Shown here piece by piece: positions 13,576 through 25,937 of a stretch of 38,489 bases of DNA. The DNA is taken from assembly GCF_000344685.1 (NCBI RefSeq), contig NW_006920413.1, positions 389,487 to 427,975 on the forward strand. Direction: 5' to 3'. Positions within the stretch are counted from its first letter, which is position 1, and every line of letters begins with the position of its first letter. Origin of the DNA: Gloeophyllum trabeum ATCC 11539. Taxonomy: Eukaryota; Basidiomycota; Agaricomycetes; Gloeophyllales; Gloeophyllaceae. The notes beneath the pieces are model-generated. The model was not told the origin of the DNA. It saw only the letters and a program-made list of their open reading frames with translations, and ran no database searches. Position numbers and translations under genes: made by a program.

Positions 13576-16500
13576 ATGCGAGTCCTTTGCGTCGCCGAGA
13601 AACCTTCAATAGCACGCTCTATAAGTGAAATCCTGTCAGGCGGAAGGTTTACCACAGTGCGCAACATATTAACTGCTACGAAGATGCTTCTTACTTATGG
13701 TGATCAGAGGCCTAGTCCGAACAAGTACATCAAGAATTTCGACTTTGACTACCCTCAGGCGCGAGCACATTTCACGGTTACCTCCGTTTCCGGCCATCTT
13801 CTCGCCCATGACTTCCACGACACCCACCGGAAGTGGAACTCCTGCGATCCGTTCGAACTATTCGATGCGCCAATACAGGCCAAAGTGCCCGATGACAAGA
13901 AGTCGATCGAGAGGAACCTCATGACTGAGGCAAGGGGCGCACAGATGCTCATGATCTGGACGGACTGCGATAGAGAAGGAGAGAATATAGGAGCGGAAAT
14001 TGCTCGAGTTTGCAGGAGCGCTAATCGAAATATAACGGTAAAGAGGGCGAGGTTTAGCGCCATCATCGCACAGTGAGTCCGGTTCCCGACTGTCTTGGTT
14101 CACCGGATAATCTTCAAGACAGGCAGATACATAATGCAGCTCAACACCCGGCCGAACTTGACATGGCGCAAGCAGAAGCGGTAGATGCCCGCACTGTTCT
14201 CGACTTGCGAATTGGCGCAGCGTTCACGAGAATGCAGACACTGGCTCTTCAGGCAAGATTCGGGGATGCATTAAGCGAGGGTGTCCAGTCATACGGTAAC
14301 CCCACGCCACTCCATGCCAGAAGCCGGCGAACTGAGCATTATTTCAGGCCCTTGTCAGTTCCCGACTTTGGGCTTCGTCGTTGCACGGTATAACCAGGTC
14401 CAGGCTTTCGTACCCGAGATGTTCTGGTATATCTACTTGAGCTTGGTCTCTCCTCCAACTGGTACGTCGGGAGGGAATAGAGAGACCGTCTTCACGTGGA
14501 AACGAGGACATCTATTCGAAGTCGAGGTCGTTCTCGCACTATACGAGGGTGTCCTCGAGAATCCAATGGCTCGGATCAGGAAGGTCACGAAGAAGGAGAC
14601 CAAGAAATGGTCTGCCCATTTGTCGTTTATGGCATCGCATTGCTGACGGTACCTCACGAGCTAGGAAGCCGCTGCCGTTGACGACAGTAGAACTTCAGAA
14701 AGCCGGATCGAGGCTGCTGAAATTAGCTCCCAAGAAAGTTCTGGACGTACGGCCCATCACTTACACTTGCTACCAAATGCGCTGAGCCCTCTATGTGTAG
14801 ATTGCAGAGAGACTGTACCAGCAAGGGTTCCTCTCCTATCCACGTACTGAGACGGATCAATACGATCCTCAATTCGACTTCATGTCCCTCATACAGAAGC
14901 AGATAGCTGACAACGCTTGGGGCAACTTTGCAAATTCGTGAGTGCGCTTCCATCCCAGCATACCTATGCAATCATTAAAGAACCTTTGTTTCCTACGTCT
15001 GTTCGGCCTAGCCTTCAACAGGGCGGCTTCAATCCTCCGAGGAGGGGCAAGAACAATGACAAAGCACATCCTCCGATTCACCCTACTGCTCACGCGGGGA
15101 ACCTCGTAGGGGACGAAAGGAAGGTATATGAATTCATCACCCGTCGCTTCCTGGCCTGTTGCTCCAAGGACGCTCTCGGCTCGGAGACTACCGTAGATGT
15201 GGTCTGCGGGGGAGAGGAATTTTCTGCCACAGGTGCGTCAGTTCGCCGTATTGCTGAATCCGAAATTGATACATGTTCGAGAATAGGCTTGATCGTTCTG
15301 GAGCGCAATTACCTCGAGGTTTATCCATACGACAAGTGGAACAGCAAGGAGATACCGGATTTCGTGGAAGGTCAGGAGATCATGCCGTCGATTTGCGAAA
15401 TGCGAGAAGGTGAGACAACCAGGCCGTCCCTCCTCACGGAAGCGGATCTGGTTACGTTGATGGATAAGAACGGCATCGGTAAGTCTGGCCGACATGTGGC
15501 ATTATCATGGGTAATTGAGGCTATAGTTTGTATTCCCGTGACAGGCACGGATGCGACAATTGCCCAGCATATTCAGACGATCATCGACCGTGACTATGTG
15601 ATAGAGCGGATGGAAGGATCAACGAAGTATCTCGTACCATCTACCCTCGGAATCGGCCTGATAGACGGGTACAATGACATTGGCTTCGAGCGAAGTCTCA
15701 GCAAACCTCAACTCCGACGTGAGGCAGGTGCAATGTCAAGTATATGAATTGATTATATGCTTATTTGTACACGGACCATTCAAGACTGAACGCAGCATGG
15801 TCCAAGTCTGTGAACGCACGAAAACCAAGAACGACATGTTGGTCGAAAGTATCGAGCAGTACAAGGATATGTTTATCAAGGCCAAGAGGGAATTTGACAA
15901 GGTCATCGAAGTACGTCCTACTTTGGTATTCCCGCCCGATCGTGTTGACGGACAATATTAGAGCGTCCGCGCTCGACTGCAAGGGAATGGCAACGGTCAT
16001 GCTGGAGTACAGGGTGCAGGGCCTGGAGCTGGTGGCGGTGGCGGCGGCGGCGGCGGCGGCGGCGGAAACAATGGGGATGGTTCTGGCGGTGGGCCCAACG
16101 GTCGTGGCCGCGGTGCAGCCAGGGGGAGGGGATCATCATCTGGTCCTCGAAATTCACGTCGTGGCCGCGGTGGTGGCGCAAACGCAAGGCGCAATGCAGG
16201 TCCTCCGCCTGACAGTGATCCGGATGATGATGGTTTGGCGAATCTTCGTTCTTGCGGGCTTGCGCTGACAACTACATCCCTTCCTAGATGGCCCTCGGCA
16301 CCTCCCACCTCCGAGGATAGCACGACCCCCTGTACAGCCACAAGCATCAGGGTCTGGGTCAGTTTCATCTGCACCAGCAGTAGTGCAATGCAACTGCAAT
16401 GTACCCGCTGTGGAGCGCACTACCAGAGGGAGACGACACTGGGCATGTGAACTGGATGACGGATGTGGCTTTTTCGAATGGATAGAGAACCCATCTTCGC

Positions 16501-17464
16501 AGCCAATGGCGGCAGCAGATCGCAGACCAATCTCGAAGACTGTCCCGGCAAAGAGATCGCTGTCTGTACAATCTGTGAGCAATGTGAATTTCACTGGAAT
16601 GTCAACTAATCCGGTTTCGTAGGACTCCGCGCATAATAGCGCTTCGTCCAAACGGTGCCGGTGTGATTTGACTGCCGTGCTCAGAACAGCCGGAGAGGGA
16701 AAAGCCAATCAAGGGAGACAATTCTGGTGTTGCCCGAACTCGCAAAAGGCGGATTGTAAATTTTTCGAATGGGCGGATGCAGACGCCAGCGATAGTCGTC
16801 CAAATGGTCCAAATGGGTCCGCGGGTCAAGGCTCGGACACTTGCTTCAAGGTATCGGTCACGTTTCATGCCTATAGCGACGTATTTTTTGACCCTTAGAG
16901 TGCTATAGTGCGGCCAGCCGGGTCATTGGTCCAGTGGTAAGCCCTATCACGAGCAAAGGTCTAGCTTGCTCATTCATTCGTCTCACAGCTTGCACAAGCA
17001 ATCAGCCAATACAGTCCCGGAGTTTCAGCTCCCGCAGTGATAACAGCGCCAAGACAGGGTCATGTTACAAATGTGGGGAGGAAGGTCATTATAGCAGTGG
17101 TAAGTGGCCTCTCCGCAGTCTGACCATGACTAACGCGCAATTCTTTCCTCAGCTTGCCCACAAGGTGCAAGTGGCCAGGCGGCGACGAACGCGGGAGGAT
17201 CTTCGAGTGGTACCTGCTACAAGTGTGGGGAACCAGGACATTACGCTAATGGTAGGGATTCGTCAGCATACTCATAATGTGCATAAGCTCAGTTTCCGAC
17301 CAGCCTGTCCCAATTCCGATCGTCCAAACAAGCGGGCTACCGTAGGTTCGAGAGGTGCGAAAAGGGGTCGAGGGAGTCGTGGTGGGTCGACGAGGGGGTC
17401 GAGCAGAGGGTCGAGCCGACGAGGTAGAAAGAAATCGAACTTCAATGCTGCCGATGAGTTCTAG
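13576..17464 (+). CDS. TOP3: DNA topoisomerase III (type IA), multi-exon
   Basis: Type IA topoisomerase that cuts one strand and, with a RecQ helicase and Rmi1, resolves recombination intermediates. It opens MRVLCVAEKPSIARSI (Toprim domain), then NKYIKNFDFDYPQA, VSGHLLAHDF and the metal-binding TDCDREGENIG near 13970. Next come DLRIGAAFTRMQTLAL, CQFPTLGFVVARY and the active-site segment FLSYPRTETDQYD with the attacking tyrosine codon at 14837-14839, then KAHPPIHPTAHAG and DLVTLMDKNGIG. The tail holds a glycine-rich and RG-rich linker, two GRF-type zinc fingers (near 16385-16490 and 16660-16790), two CCHC zinc knuckles (near 17060 and 17212) split by introns, and an RG/SR-rich end, stopping at 17462-17464. 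ATG 13576 is chosen over in-frame 13552 because the Toprim strand begins there. I did not fix every intron. Confidence 0.94.
16030..16065 (+). repeat. GGC microsatellite coding polyglycine in TOP3
   Basis: A run of GGT/GGC triplets, ending in at least eight perfect GGC copies, encodes polyglycine between the topoisomerase core and the zinc-finger tail. Triplet runs like this vary in length between strains without breaking frame. Confidence 0.8.
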
Positions 17465-17870
17465 CAATTCATGTATTTTCTCCGCACTTTCGAGCCACTT
17501 CACTCGTAAGTTGTCATCCAGGTGCGTTTCAATGAGGACCATGTAGCTGGAATGTTCTGCCACGCATCGCGGGAGGAAGGGAGCGCGTCAATTTTCGGAT
17601 CTTCTAAGGGAGGCGTCTATACCGTACGCGGTTATGACAGGTCGCCTAGGCAGGGCTCCGACGTCGGGTCGAGTCGCTTGCTTGCCAATAATGGTTAGTC
17701 CTTCGGGTCCATCACGCCATCATCGAGATTTCATTGACTTCCCCGCATCATGCTCTCTGGGGTTGCGGTTCCGAGACAGAGAACAAGATTCAAAGTGCCT
17801 GTCAGTGTCCAGAAAGCTGACATCCTCCTTGCATCCTCCTACTGCTTTGCCGGTGTTCAGCTCCCAGAAG
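17465..17870. other. intergenic between TOP3 and the MFS transporter
   Basis: About 400 bp with no recognised exon. An open frame from 17634 runs in frame into the transporter start at 17871, but its product upstream of that methionine looks like untranslated sequence. The region should hold the TOP3 polyadenylation site and the transporter promoter. A C/T-rich stretch precedes the start codon. Confidence 0.4.
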
Positions 17871-20205
17871 ATGTCTCGTTCAGAGTCAATCATATCGAAG
17901 GAAAGGACCTCACTGCGTGAAGATGCGGCTGCAGATTCGAAGGAAGGGCCGCTGACGCCTTTCAGTCGAGAAGACGATAAGCGTTTGCTCAGGAAGCTGG
18001 ATTGGCATCTGCTACCATTCGTGTCCCTTCTCTACCTCTTATCCTTCCTGTGCGTCCAACCATCTGCTTCCTCCCCCTTAATAACATCCTAACATTGAGC
18101 ATTGGCACTAAATATCAGGGACCGGAGCAACATAGGTACGTAGTATCCGGAACCACAAGTTAACACTGAGCCCATAGAGCTCCATTCTAGGCAATGCGAA
18201 GGTGGCCGGTATGGCCCACGACCTCAACCTCGTCGGGCTCAAATACAACTTGGCCGCAGCTTTGTTTTTTGTGAGTGAATCATCATGTCGTGTCGCCCTT
18301 CGTTTAAAAATATGCTTCGTAGATCCCGTATTGTCTCGCAGAAGTTCCTTCGTACGCCGCCGGTCTACTCTGTCTAATATATTGCCATGACTGAGAACCT
18401 ATCAGGAATATTGCTCTCAAGCTGCTCAGGCCGTCAATATGGAGTGAGTATCAGCTTAGTGATACTTGTTAAGACCCTTCCTGAAAACCGCCCAGTACCT
18501 TCCATAACGGTTGCGTGGGGGCTTGTCATGACTCTTATGTGCTTGGTTAATAGTTACGCCGGTCTCTTAGTGTACGTACACCATCTCCCATGAGGACTTT
18601 GCTGACTCTAAACGTTAGTGCGCGACTATTCCTGGGTCTCGCTGAGGGTGGCTTGTTTCCCGGAGTAACCTATTACTTGTCTCTGTGGTATCCGCGCGCG
18701 AACCAGCCATCCCGCGTTGCCATCTTCTTCTCGGCAGCCACTGTCGCTGGTAAGTCCGCGAAATAGAATCGAACAAGAAAATACCATGATGGATACCATT
18801 AAATCATACTGACAGGTGCTTTTGGAGGTATATTGGCGTATGTATCTTCTTGATCGTATTATCTTCGGAGTGGTTTCTGATTAAATCAGATTCGGCATCG
18901 AGAAGATGGAAGGGTACGTCCTTTTTTCCTTTCCCGCTGTACAAGGGTCCAACTGAGGATTCTGTTAGCATTGCCGGCTTGCACGGCTGGCAGTGGATAG
19001 TAAGTACAGTGAACCTTTGATTTGACTTCCAGCCATTGACCTGCTCGAAGTTCTGCTTGGAAGGGATCTGTAATGCGATTTCTTTGACGGGATGATCTCT
19101 GGAGCTGACATTAGCGTGTTAGTGACGGTCGTCGCAGCGGTCTTGGCGTATTTCTACATGCATGACGTGCGTCCATACTTTGTCTGCCTTTGGAATCGAA
19201 AGTAACGATCTTCTCAGTATCCCGAGACTGCTCGTTTCTTGACACCTGCAGAACGGGACCGCGTAATCCACATGCTCAAGGAAGGACAAGATTTTGCGAC
19301 CCACTTCGAGTGGAGGTTCGTCTGGGATGCCTTGCGGGACTACAAGACTTATGTGCAAATCGGCATCTACATGGGGTGCGTCGGAGCGTCTCACATGTAC
19401 AGCGTTCGCTATTGAAATTTCTGGCGTAGCCTACTCATCCCAGTCTATGCTATTTCGCTTTTTACGCCCACCATAGTCAACAATTTGGGCTATACCGCTG
19501 CGCATGCGCAGCTACTCACCGTGCCACCATTTGTGGCGGGATGCATCGTCACTATCGTAGTCGGATTCCTCTCTGACAGATACAAGCTTCGGGGACCATT
19601 CATCATCTGTGGCGCCTTCGTGTCGCTCATCGGCTATATTGTCCTCTACACGCAGACAGCTCCTGGTAAAGCGTACGTCGGTGCCATTCTGGCAGCCGTC
19701 GGGGTCTTCCCGACAATAGCGGTTGACCTTGCTTGGGCTGGCGGTAATGCTGGAGGCGACGTGAAACGAGGTGTCGTCATCGCGATGGTGATTGGTATTG
19801 GGAACCTCGGCGGGTATGTGGGCTTCTACAAGTCTGGCGTCCTGCCTCTGAATATCTTTCTAGTATCTGCTCATCCTTCATATACTATAATCCCCCCAGA
19901 TTCCATGTAGGGCATGGAACCATCATGGGTTGGCTGAGCCTCTCGTGAGTGCATGTCTTCTAAACCTTTCACCTTACCCCTTACCGCAACCCTTAGGATT
20001 CTCCTGAGTACCTTTGCAATGTTCGACTATTATAGGCTCAACAAGCGGAAGGAAGAACTGTGCAAGCGAGAAGGGATCGACGAGAGTCGCAAAGACGAAT
20101 TCCGACACCTGGACGATAAGAGTCCTCTTTTCCGGTACGGCTATCACTTTGATACTAGTGACAGCCCAATCGTTCTGACTCGGCTATTATAGCTATGTTC
20201 TCTAA
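17871..20205 (+). CDS. MFS anion:cation symporter, Dal5/allantoate-permease type, multi-exon
   Basis: Plasma-membrane transporter of the fungal ACS family, which carries organic anions, vitamins or nitrogen compounds with protons. The cytosolic N-terminus from ATG 17871 leads to KLDWHLLPFVSLLYLLSFL (TM1), then the DRSNIGNAKVAGM loop, formed across an intron. TM4-5 is seen as LGLAEGGLFPGVTYYLSLWY, then GIAGLHGWQW, the PETARFLTPAERD mid-loop, and TM8-12 in exons 19485-19830. The last intron (20135-20192) joins LDDKSPLFR to a short final exon and gives a C-terminus FRYVL with stop TAA 20203-20205, which fits the family better than reading on to the stop at 20190. About a dozen small introns are present and not all were placed. 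The substrate is unknown. Confidence 0.87.
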
Positions 20206-20623
20206 TGCACATGCAAATATCTGTACTTCTATAGTAATCTTGCGAGCGGTCGTTGTGACCTTACTCCTGTACCGGCCTGTGGACTTCTTAGTCGCCCAGT
20301 GTAATCTCACAATGCAATCGATATCCTTGATCTTACTTGCTGAAGGTGTGGCAAGCGTCCGCGTCAAGTCCGGCAATTCGACCCTGCACGCTAGACTGGT
20401 CGCTGCGTGTTCGACATCTGCCTGATACAGATTCATAGTCAAGGAGGCAGTGAACGTTCGTTCTCCTGCCGCGCAAGGCGCAAGCACTACTGCGATGAAG
20501 CAAATGACATTCAATACATAAAGGAGGTTCCCTGGAAAGTGCTACTAGTACATTAATGTGGACAACTAATGGGAATAATACAGGTTGCAGTACATGCTAC
20601 GAGGTATCGAGAAACAAACGCGT
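20206..20623. other. intergenic between convergent transporter and malate synthase
   Basis: About 420 bp between two converging genes, so it should contain both 3' ends. Open frames on both strands (20195-20425 plus, 20155-20514 minus) show no family motif. I see nothing else. Confidence 0.45.
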
Positions 20624-22513
20624 TCAAAGAGAGCTCTTGTGCCACTTCGCGTCAACACCGTCTTGCGCCGCCAGGTACGGCATGAGATCACTCGTTAAGA
20701 ACTCGCTCGGCCAGGGCTTCCTGACCTGCGCCTTCAGATACTCGGACGTCAAGCTGAGCTGGTCGTCCTTGATGCCGGGCACGAGCTTCTTGACCTCGGG
20801 GCCGAGCTCTGAGACGAGCTTGTCGATGTACTCCGGCGTAATGGGCTCGCCGGTCTCGAGACGGACGCCGTAGTGCACCCACTGCCAAAGCTGCACCCGG
20901 GTGATTTCAGCCGTGGCGGCGTCCTCCATAAGGAAGTTCAGGGGCACGCAGCCGTTGCCCGCAATCCATGCAGTGCTATAGGCGAGGGAAGTGGCGATGT
21001 TGGAACGGACGCCCTCCACAGTAACCTTGCCCTGGATCTGCGAGTTGAGGAGATCCTTGGCGGACACAGACCACTCTTCACGCAAGACATGGTACTTTAA
21101 ATGGGTCCCGCATCAGCAACTATACCAATAGAATCGGTATAAATACAACATACCTGGTTGGGTCCGAGCATGTGCTGGTCGAAGACGTCACGGGCAATCT
21201 GGTTGATGAGAGGATGGGCAATCCAAGTACCGTCATGGCCGTAGGTGACCTCGCGCAACTTGTCCTGTCGGACCTTCTCCATCGCGACCTCATTGGCCTG
21301 AACGTCGTTCTTGATCGGAATCTGCGCAGCCATTCCACCCATAGCCGCCACTTTACGCCTAATTCAAAGAGAACCATGTCAATCCAGAGTTTCATAATCA
21401 GCAGAGCAGTACGCACTTATGGCAAGTCTTGATCAGCAGGCGAACGTAAGCATCCATGAACGGTGACGTCATCGTAACATCCTTCCGGTCTGGCAGGATC
21501 GCTGTCCTGTCGGCGCGACGCCTCTTGATGAAGCTGAAGATGTAGTCCCATCTGTGACAACGATAAGCCTTGTCTTCGGAGAACGCAACACCATCAACTT
21601 ACCGTCCGCAGTTCAAGCCAGACGAGTGGTTCCTCAGCTCGAACAAGATCTCCTCCATCTGGAAGGCAGCGGGGAGAGTCTCGATCAAGACAGTTGCTCT
21701 GATCGTGTTGTGCGGCATGCCGATATAAGACTGCGAGAACAGGAAGATGTCGTTCCATAGACGCGCTTCCTTGTAGTGCTCCATTTTCGGGAGGTAGAAA
21801 TATGGACCAGAACCACGGGCAACGAGCTCCTTGGCGTTGTGGTAGAAGTAGAGGGCGAAGTCGAAGATGGAGCCGGAGACGGGGGTGTTGTCGATGGTGA
21901 CACGAGGTTCGTCCAAATGCCATCCTCGAGGCCTGATTACCGCATGAGACAGGGGCCGGGAGGGGATTCTCAGATACTCACCTCACGATCAGCACCGCAG
22001 GCTTGTCGGACAACTTGTACTTCTTGCCTCCGGTCTCGAAGTCAATCTGACGACGGATGGCGTCACGAAGGTTGACCTGGCCGGTGATCATGTTCGCGAA
22101 GGTGGGTGAAGTCGCATCTGTGTTACGTTAGCCCGTCGATCCTACTGGCACCGAACCGCGAGCTCACCTTCGAAATCCGCCATGAACGTCTTGGCACCAC
22201 TGTTCAACGCATTAATCACCATCTTCCGCTCCGTAGGCCCCGTAATCTCCACCCGTCTGTCCTCCAGTCCTGGCGCGGGCGGTGCGCAGATCCAGCTCGG
22301 GTCAGCGCGAATGTGCGCGGTCTCGGGAGGGAAGTCGAGTGGAACACCAGAGTCCAGCCGCCGTTGCGCATCCTCACGCGCAGCCAGAAGAGCCTGCCTC
22401 GTAGGCTCGAACGTCCTGTGCAGTCTCGCGAGGAACTCAAGTGCGCCCTCCGTCAGGATTTGTTCCTGCGCCTCAGGGGCGACCTTGGAGTGAATCTGTA
22501 CGCCTGCGACCAT
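20624..22513 (-). CDS. malate synthase (glyoxylate cycle), multi-exon
   Basis: Condenses glyoxylate with acetyl-CoA to malate, allowing growth on acetate, fatty acids or ethanol. The N-terminus from ATG 22513 ([18 protein letters not shown]) is followed by [79 protein letters not shown] and [14 protein letters not shown], the last holding the catalytic aspartate. The protein ends KWHKSSL. Other fungal glyoxylate-cycle malate synthases usually end in an SKL-type peroxisomal signal. Here the penultimate basic residue is replaced by serine, so peroxisomal import is uncertain. The name would be MLS1 or acuE in other fungi. It is complete, with short introns. Confidence 0.94.
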
Positions 22514-23551
22514 GGCTGCGCTGTAGAGTGTGTGTGCGAGATATGTTGTGAAAGTAAGGACCGAATCGACTGGAAGACATACATACTTTTAATACTGTAC
22601 GGCTCTCCGTGGGGTCCGAACCCGAATTCCGACCCGACGTCATTTCCGGCTATCACATGCCGCCGGTGCTCCGCTGGGAAGTCGCGTCGCGTGAGCGCCG
22701 AGCGCGTCCCAGCTTCGGGGCGGAATAAAGACCTGCACTCCGCTACAAGTGAGTGTTTAATCGTTGCACCGGAATGCCGTCGAGCGTTTAGCCAGAAACG
22801 CCGCCTTTAGCCAGCTTTAGCCCCGCTATCGGCAATGATGCGGAGGCCACGTACCAATAATCATGCTCCTGGAGCAGACTCTTGCGCTACTGTATTCGGC
22901 GTCCAGTCCGTGAGTATCAGCAACCTCGGAAATAGTCCCCTGTGTCTCCGGGATGGATAGGCTAGACACCCCTTAGTCTCCGCGACTCTCCAGTGATGAA
23001 CTGCTGCAATAGAACGGCAAAAATCTTATCAGATCCCCGCTGACGTCCGTGGCACCTGCGACCCCGCACTCTCTCAGTGATGAACCGAAGCCTAAGACTC
23101 CAGCTCTGCGGGGATCCTTCGGTAACTGTGGGCGCACGTGGGCGACAGGAATAACTTGAGCTCTGCCGGGCGGAACCAATTGGCAGACCGTTCGGCAAGA
23201 CCTCGGGCTTCCGCTGGGAGGGTTCATTGATGGCGCGCAAGGCGCGGAACCGGCTTCAAAGTCGCTGGCCCTAGACTGCGAAGGTGCGGTGGACGTACCT
23301 TATCAACGGAACGCGCTCCGTCTACGCCTAGATCCACAGGCCACAGAAGATGGAGGGCCAAGGAAGCCCGCCCTATCGCGCAAGGAACAAGGCGCGGTCC
23401 CGCCCATTCGTCCTGCGTGCGGTGCGGACCACCGTGCGATCATATCAGCCGCTTTCCTCATACCAGCCACACGCTTTTCGTAGGGAATCCCTCCGTTTGT
23501 CATGGACAGGGCGGGACGGAAATAGCATTCGAAGGTACAGCACGTAAAAAA
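22514..23551. other. intergenic, malate synthase promoter and GET1 3' region
   Basis: About 1 kb without a recognised exon. Minus-strand frames at 22962-23240 and 23303-23503 are arginine- and serine-rich and unrecognised. The part next to 22514 is expected to carry the malate synthase promoter, which in fungi is usually carbon-source controlled, but no regulator site can be named with confidence. Confidence 0.4.
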
Positions 23552-24406
23552 TCATGATTGCTTTTTAGACCTATCATCGTCCGCGTCCACGTCCACGGCA
23601 ACCGGCTCGACCGGTGTCGGGGATGCTGTCAGGAGGTCAGCGTTCACGACATGTGTATCAATAAATGTATGCGCACTGGCGAGCTCTTTCACCACACGTT
23701 CCCCCACTTTTATAACTCGTCTACACGCCATCTGCCACACGCCGACGCTTACAGAGCCTACCAGTCATGTTAGGTCGACGCATACATAGAGTCATGGCAT
23801 AGTTAACTACCTGCAGGAGCGAATGGGAGCGCCAACCACCATGTAAGGGGACCGAGCCATCCTTCGGGGAGGTAGAACACAGCCGACTTCCTGTACCACC
23901 ACGTCACTACGAATTGCAGTCCGGTCGTAAGGGCCCATATCAAGCCATTGAATTGTACGGCAAAGGATGTCTTCGACGTCGCGAGCTCGCCGTCTAATGA
24001 ATAGCGTCAATGATCCGACAGAGACAGTACCATGGCCTCTGTCCCTCCAGCACAGCAGACACGTAGGGGAAGTGAGACGTACTGAGCTTCTCAAGGTCTG
24101 CAAGACCCTTGTCCACGCTCCTCCTCAACTTCGCCCACTTCGCAAACTGATCCTGCGCGCTCGTTTGCAGCAGCTCCGCCTTCTTCGCTAACAAATCAGC
24201 CTTGAGCTGTCTCTGCTGCGCGACAGCGGACGCGCGGAATATCCTCAGGTAGAGCGCATAAGCCTAGGAATAGCGTTTGCCGCGTCAGTCAGAGAATCAG
24301 AAAGGCAGAAGGCGTCACGGACAAGCTCCAGCAGCACTGTCTGGCCAATCCAGGAGATTAGCTGTGTCAGAAAGACCAGCACGAATATCGTGATTATAAG
24401 CGACAT
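23552..24406 (-). CDS. GET1: GET complex subunit Get1 (WRB/CHD5-like), 4 exons
   Basis: ER membrane receptor subunit that, with Get2, accepts tail-anchored proteins from the Get3 ATPase. Exons in gene order: 24406-24323, 24263-24083, 23993-23811, 23757-23552, giving 654 nt and 217 residues. TM1 is in [19 protein letters not shown]. The cytosolic coiled coil follows ([16 protein letters not shown] to [20 protein letters not shown]). TM2 contains [19 protein letters not shown], then the diagnostic [14 protein letters not shown], and TM3 follows with [12 protein letters not shown]. The acidic C-terminus ends RSKKQS at TGA 23552. Each splice was chosen because it alone keeps the family frame. The first intron starts GTCCGT, a weak but usable donor. 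Confidence 0.92.
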
Positions 24407-25089
24407 GTAGGTAGGAGGTAAGCAGTTTACATTGATTGCTTGCCACGTCGGTGTCTGTAAGGGACGCGTCGTGCAATCCGCGACGCACGCGCGTGTCCAT
24501 AATACTCCATATGCATGAGCTCACAAGAGGGATCAGATATACTGACCCAGAAAAGCTGCAAGACACTGCCCAACATGCAGGCCCAAGCACCAGGCGCATA
24601 AAGGTTATCGACAATATACGGTGTGATGAAGGAGTGGCACAACATCAGGATGTATTGCAAGGATTTACACCGTTTTGCAGCAAAAAAAACACTCGGAAAG
24701 GTACACACTCAATGGGACGGAGGCAGATGCAACTTCCACAGTTTCGGCGGGCGGCTTGAATGTGCAAAGCAAACTCACCTTATAGACGGAGACGGCGAAA
24801 CAACCGGAGATGCAAATGCTCACAATTCACAGGGTGTGTCCGTCCAAAGGGTTCCCCCAATGTAGCACTCACATTTAAGCGTCCGATATGAAAATATCTC
24901 GCACACCAGGACCGACATGATACAATCGGGAATGCCAGAGCATGCTGATGGTGGAAGTGCATAGGCCGATAGCAGTGATACATGCGATACGATGCGGACG
25001 TGAAGCGGAGAATCTACCCTCCAGAGCGATCCCATCCTAGGGATCATCGCGACAACAACTCCATACAAAGAACGAGAGCCGACAGTTGC
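24407..25089. other. intergenic between RPL39 and GET1; hydrophobic minus-strand frames
   Basis: About 680 bp. On the minus strand two frames have hydrophobic stretches (for example IVDNLYAPGAWACMLGSVLQ near 24610-24550) and GT...AG-like boundaries near 24870 and 24780. These could be exons of a small membrane protein, but no combination gave a recognisable family or an unambiguous frame, so I do not call a gene. Confidence 0.35.
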
Positions 25090-25430
25090 TTAGATGTTGA
25101 GCTTCGTGCGTCTCCAGTGCCGGCGCTTAGCGTTGTACTGCAGAAACAACACAAGTTCGTCAGTCACATCCAAATACAATATCTCGCGCTGCTTGTACGC
25201 ACCTGGATCTTGGTATCCGTCTTCAAGCGGAACCACTGGGGAATGGGCCTGAAATTCCCCTCAGTCAGCCTATCCCCTCTCTCACTGGATTCCATGGCTA
25301 GACATACCGGTTCTGGCGGGCGGCCTTGGCGAGGGTGCGCTTCGTTCTGAAGGTCTTTTGAGACGGCTACATGGAACAGCACGGCATCAACACTCTGTTC
25401 GCAGTAAGAACGCGTATTGTAACGCACCAT
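25090..25430 (-). CDS. RPL39: 60S ribosomal protein eL39, 4 exons
   Basis: Small basic protein lining the exit tunnel of the large ribosomal subunit. Exons: 25430-25428 (the ATG alone), 25366-25308, 25248-25203, 25137-25090, giving 51 residues, the normal length for the family. The product begins MPSQKTFRTKRTLAKAARQN, continues with PIPQWFRLKTDTKIQ and ends RRHWRRTKLNI before TAA. The first intron splits the gene right after the start codon, which makes the gene easy to miss in a single-frame search. Intron reading of the second exon junction would otherwise produce a spurious 88-codon frame. Confidence 0.97.
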
Positions 25431-25937
25431 TTTCGTCGTGCAGGGGCTCCTCGTACGGTGTCGGTGACGGTTGGAAAAGTAAGGTTGACCAAATCAGGGA
25501 GCGCTGTACAGTTGCTGACAAAGCGGGCCCGGGGTCACACGGTCAGTGGTGGCGGTGTTTCGTATACAGTAATCGCGATTGTGGCTGGGAACTGTGGCTG
25601 ATGATGATTGATTTCGAACTTGAAGAGTTTTGAAGCTTGGATCTCCAGCAGTTACGATTAGGATACACTCTTGATGCTGGCCCGCGGAACGTACTGATAG
25701 GAAGATAACAACGAGCACAAACTTTGTGGATACCAAAGTCCTATGATTTATATCTTTCGCATGTATCAAAAGGAATGGTGTGGCAACTGCCAGGCAACTT
25801 CAGGATAAGGACGTCTGAACGTCCTGCCAATGCCACCGCCTACCACGTATATTCGAGCATCTGACGGCGTCTGCAAAGTTCTCATTAATCTGTGCTCCAG
25901 CATTTGACTCATATGAGACGTACCGGCGTTCTGCTCG
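25431..25937. other. intergenic, RPL39 promoter
   Basis: About 500 bp between the RPL39 start and the stop of the next minus-strand gene. No exon is recognised. It should hold the ribosomal-protein promoter, but I could not identify a specific element. Confidence 0.4.

Noticed and set aside
15918..16374. Proline- and histidine-rich minus-strand frames
   Set aside because: Antisense of the GGC/polyglycine region of TOP3.
24420..25068. Small multi-exon membrane protein on the minus strand
   Set aside because: Hydrophobic frames and GT/AG sites exist, but no splice combination gave a consistent frame or known family.
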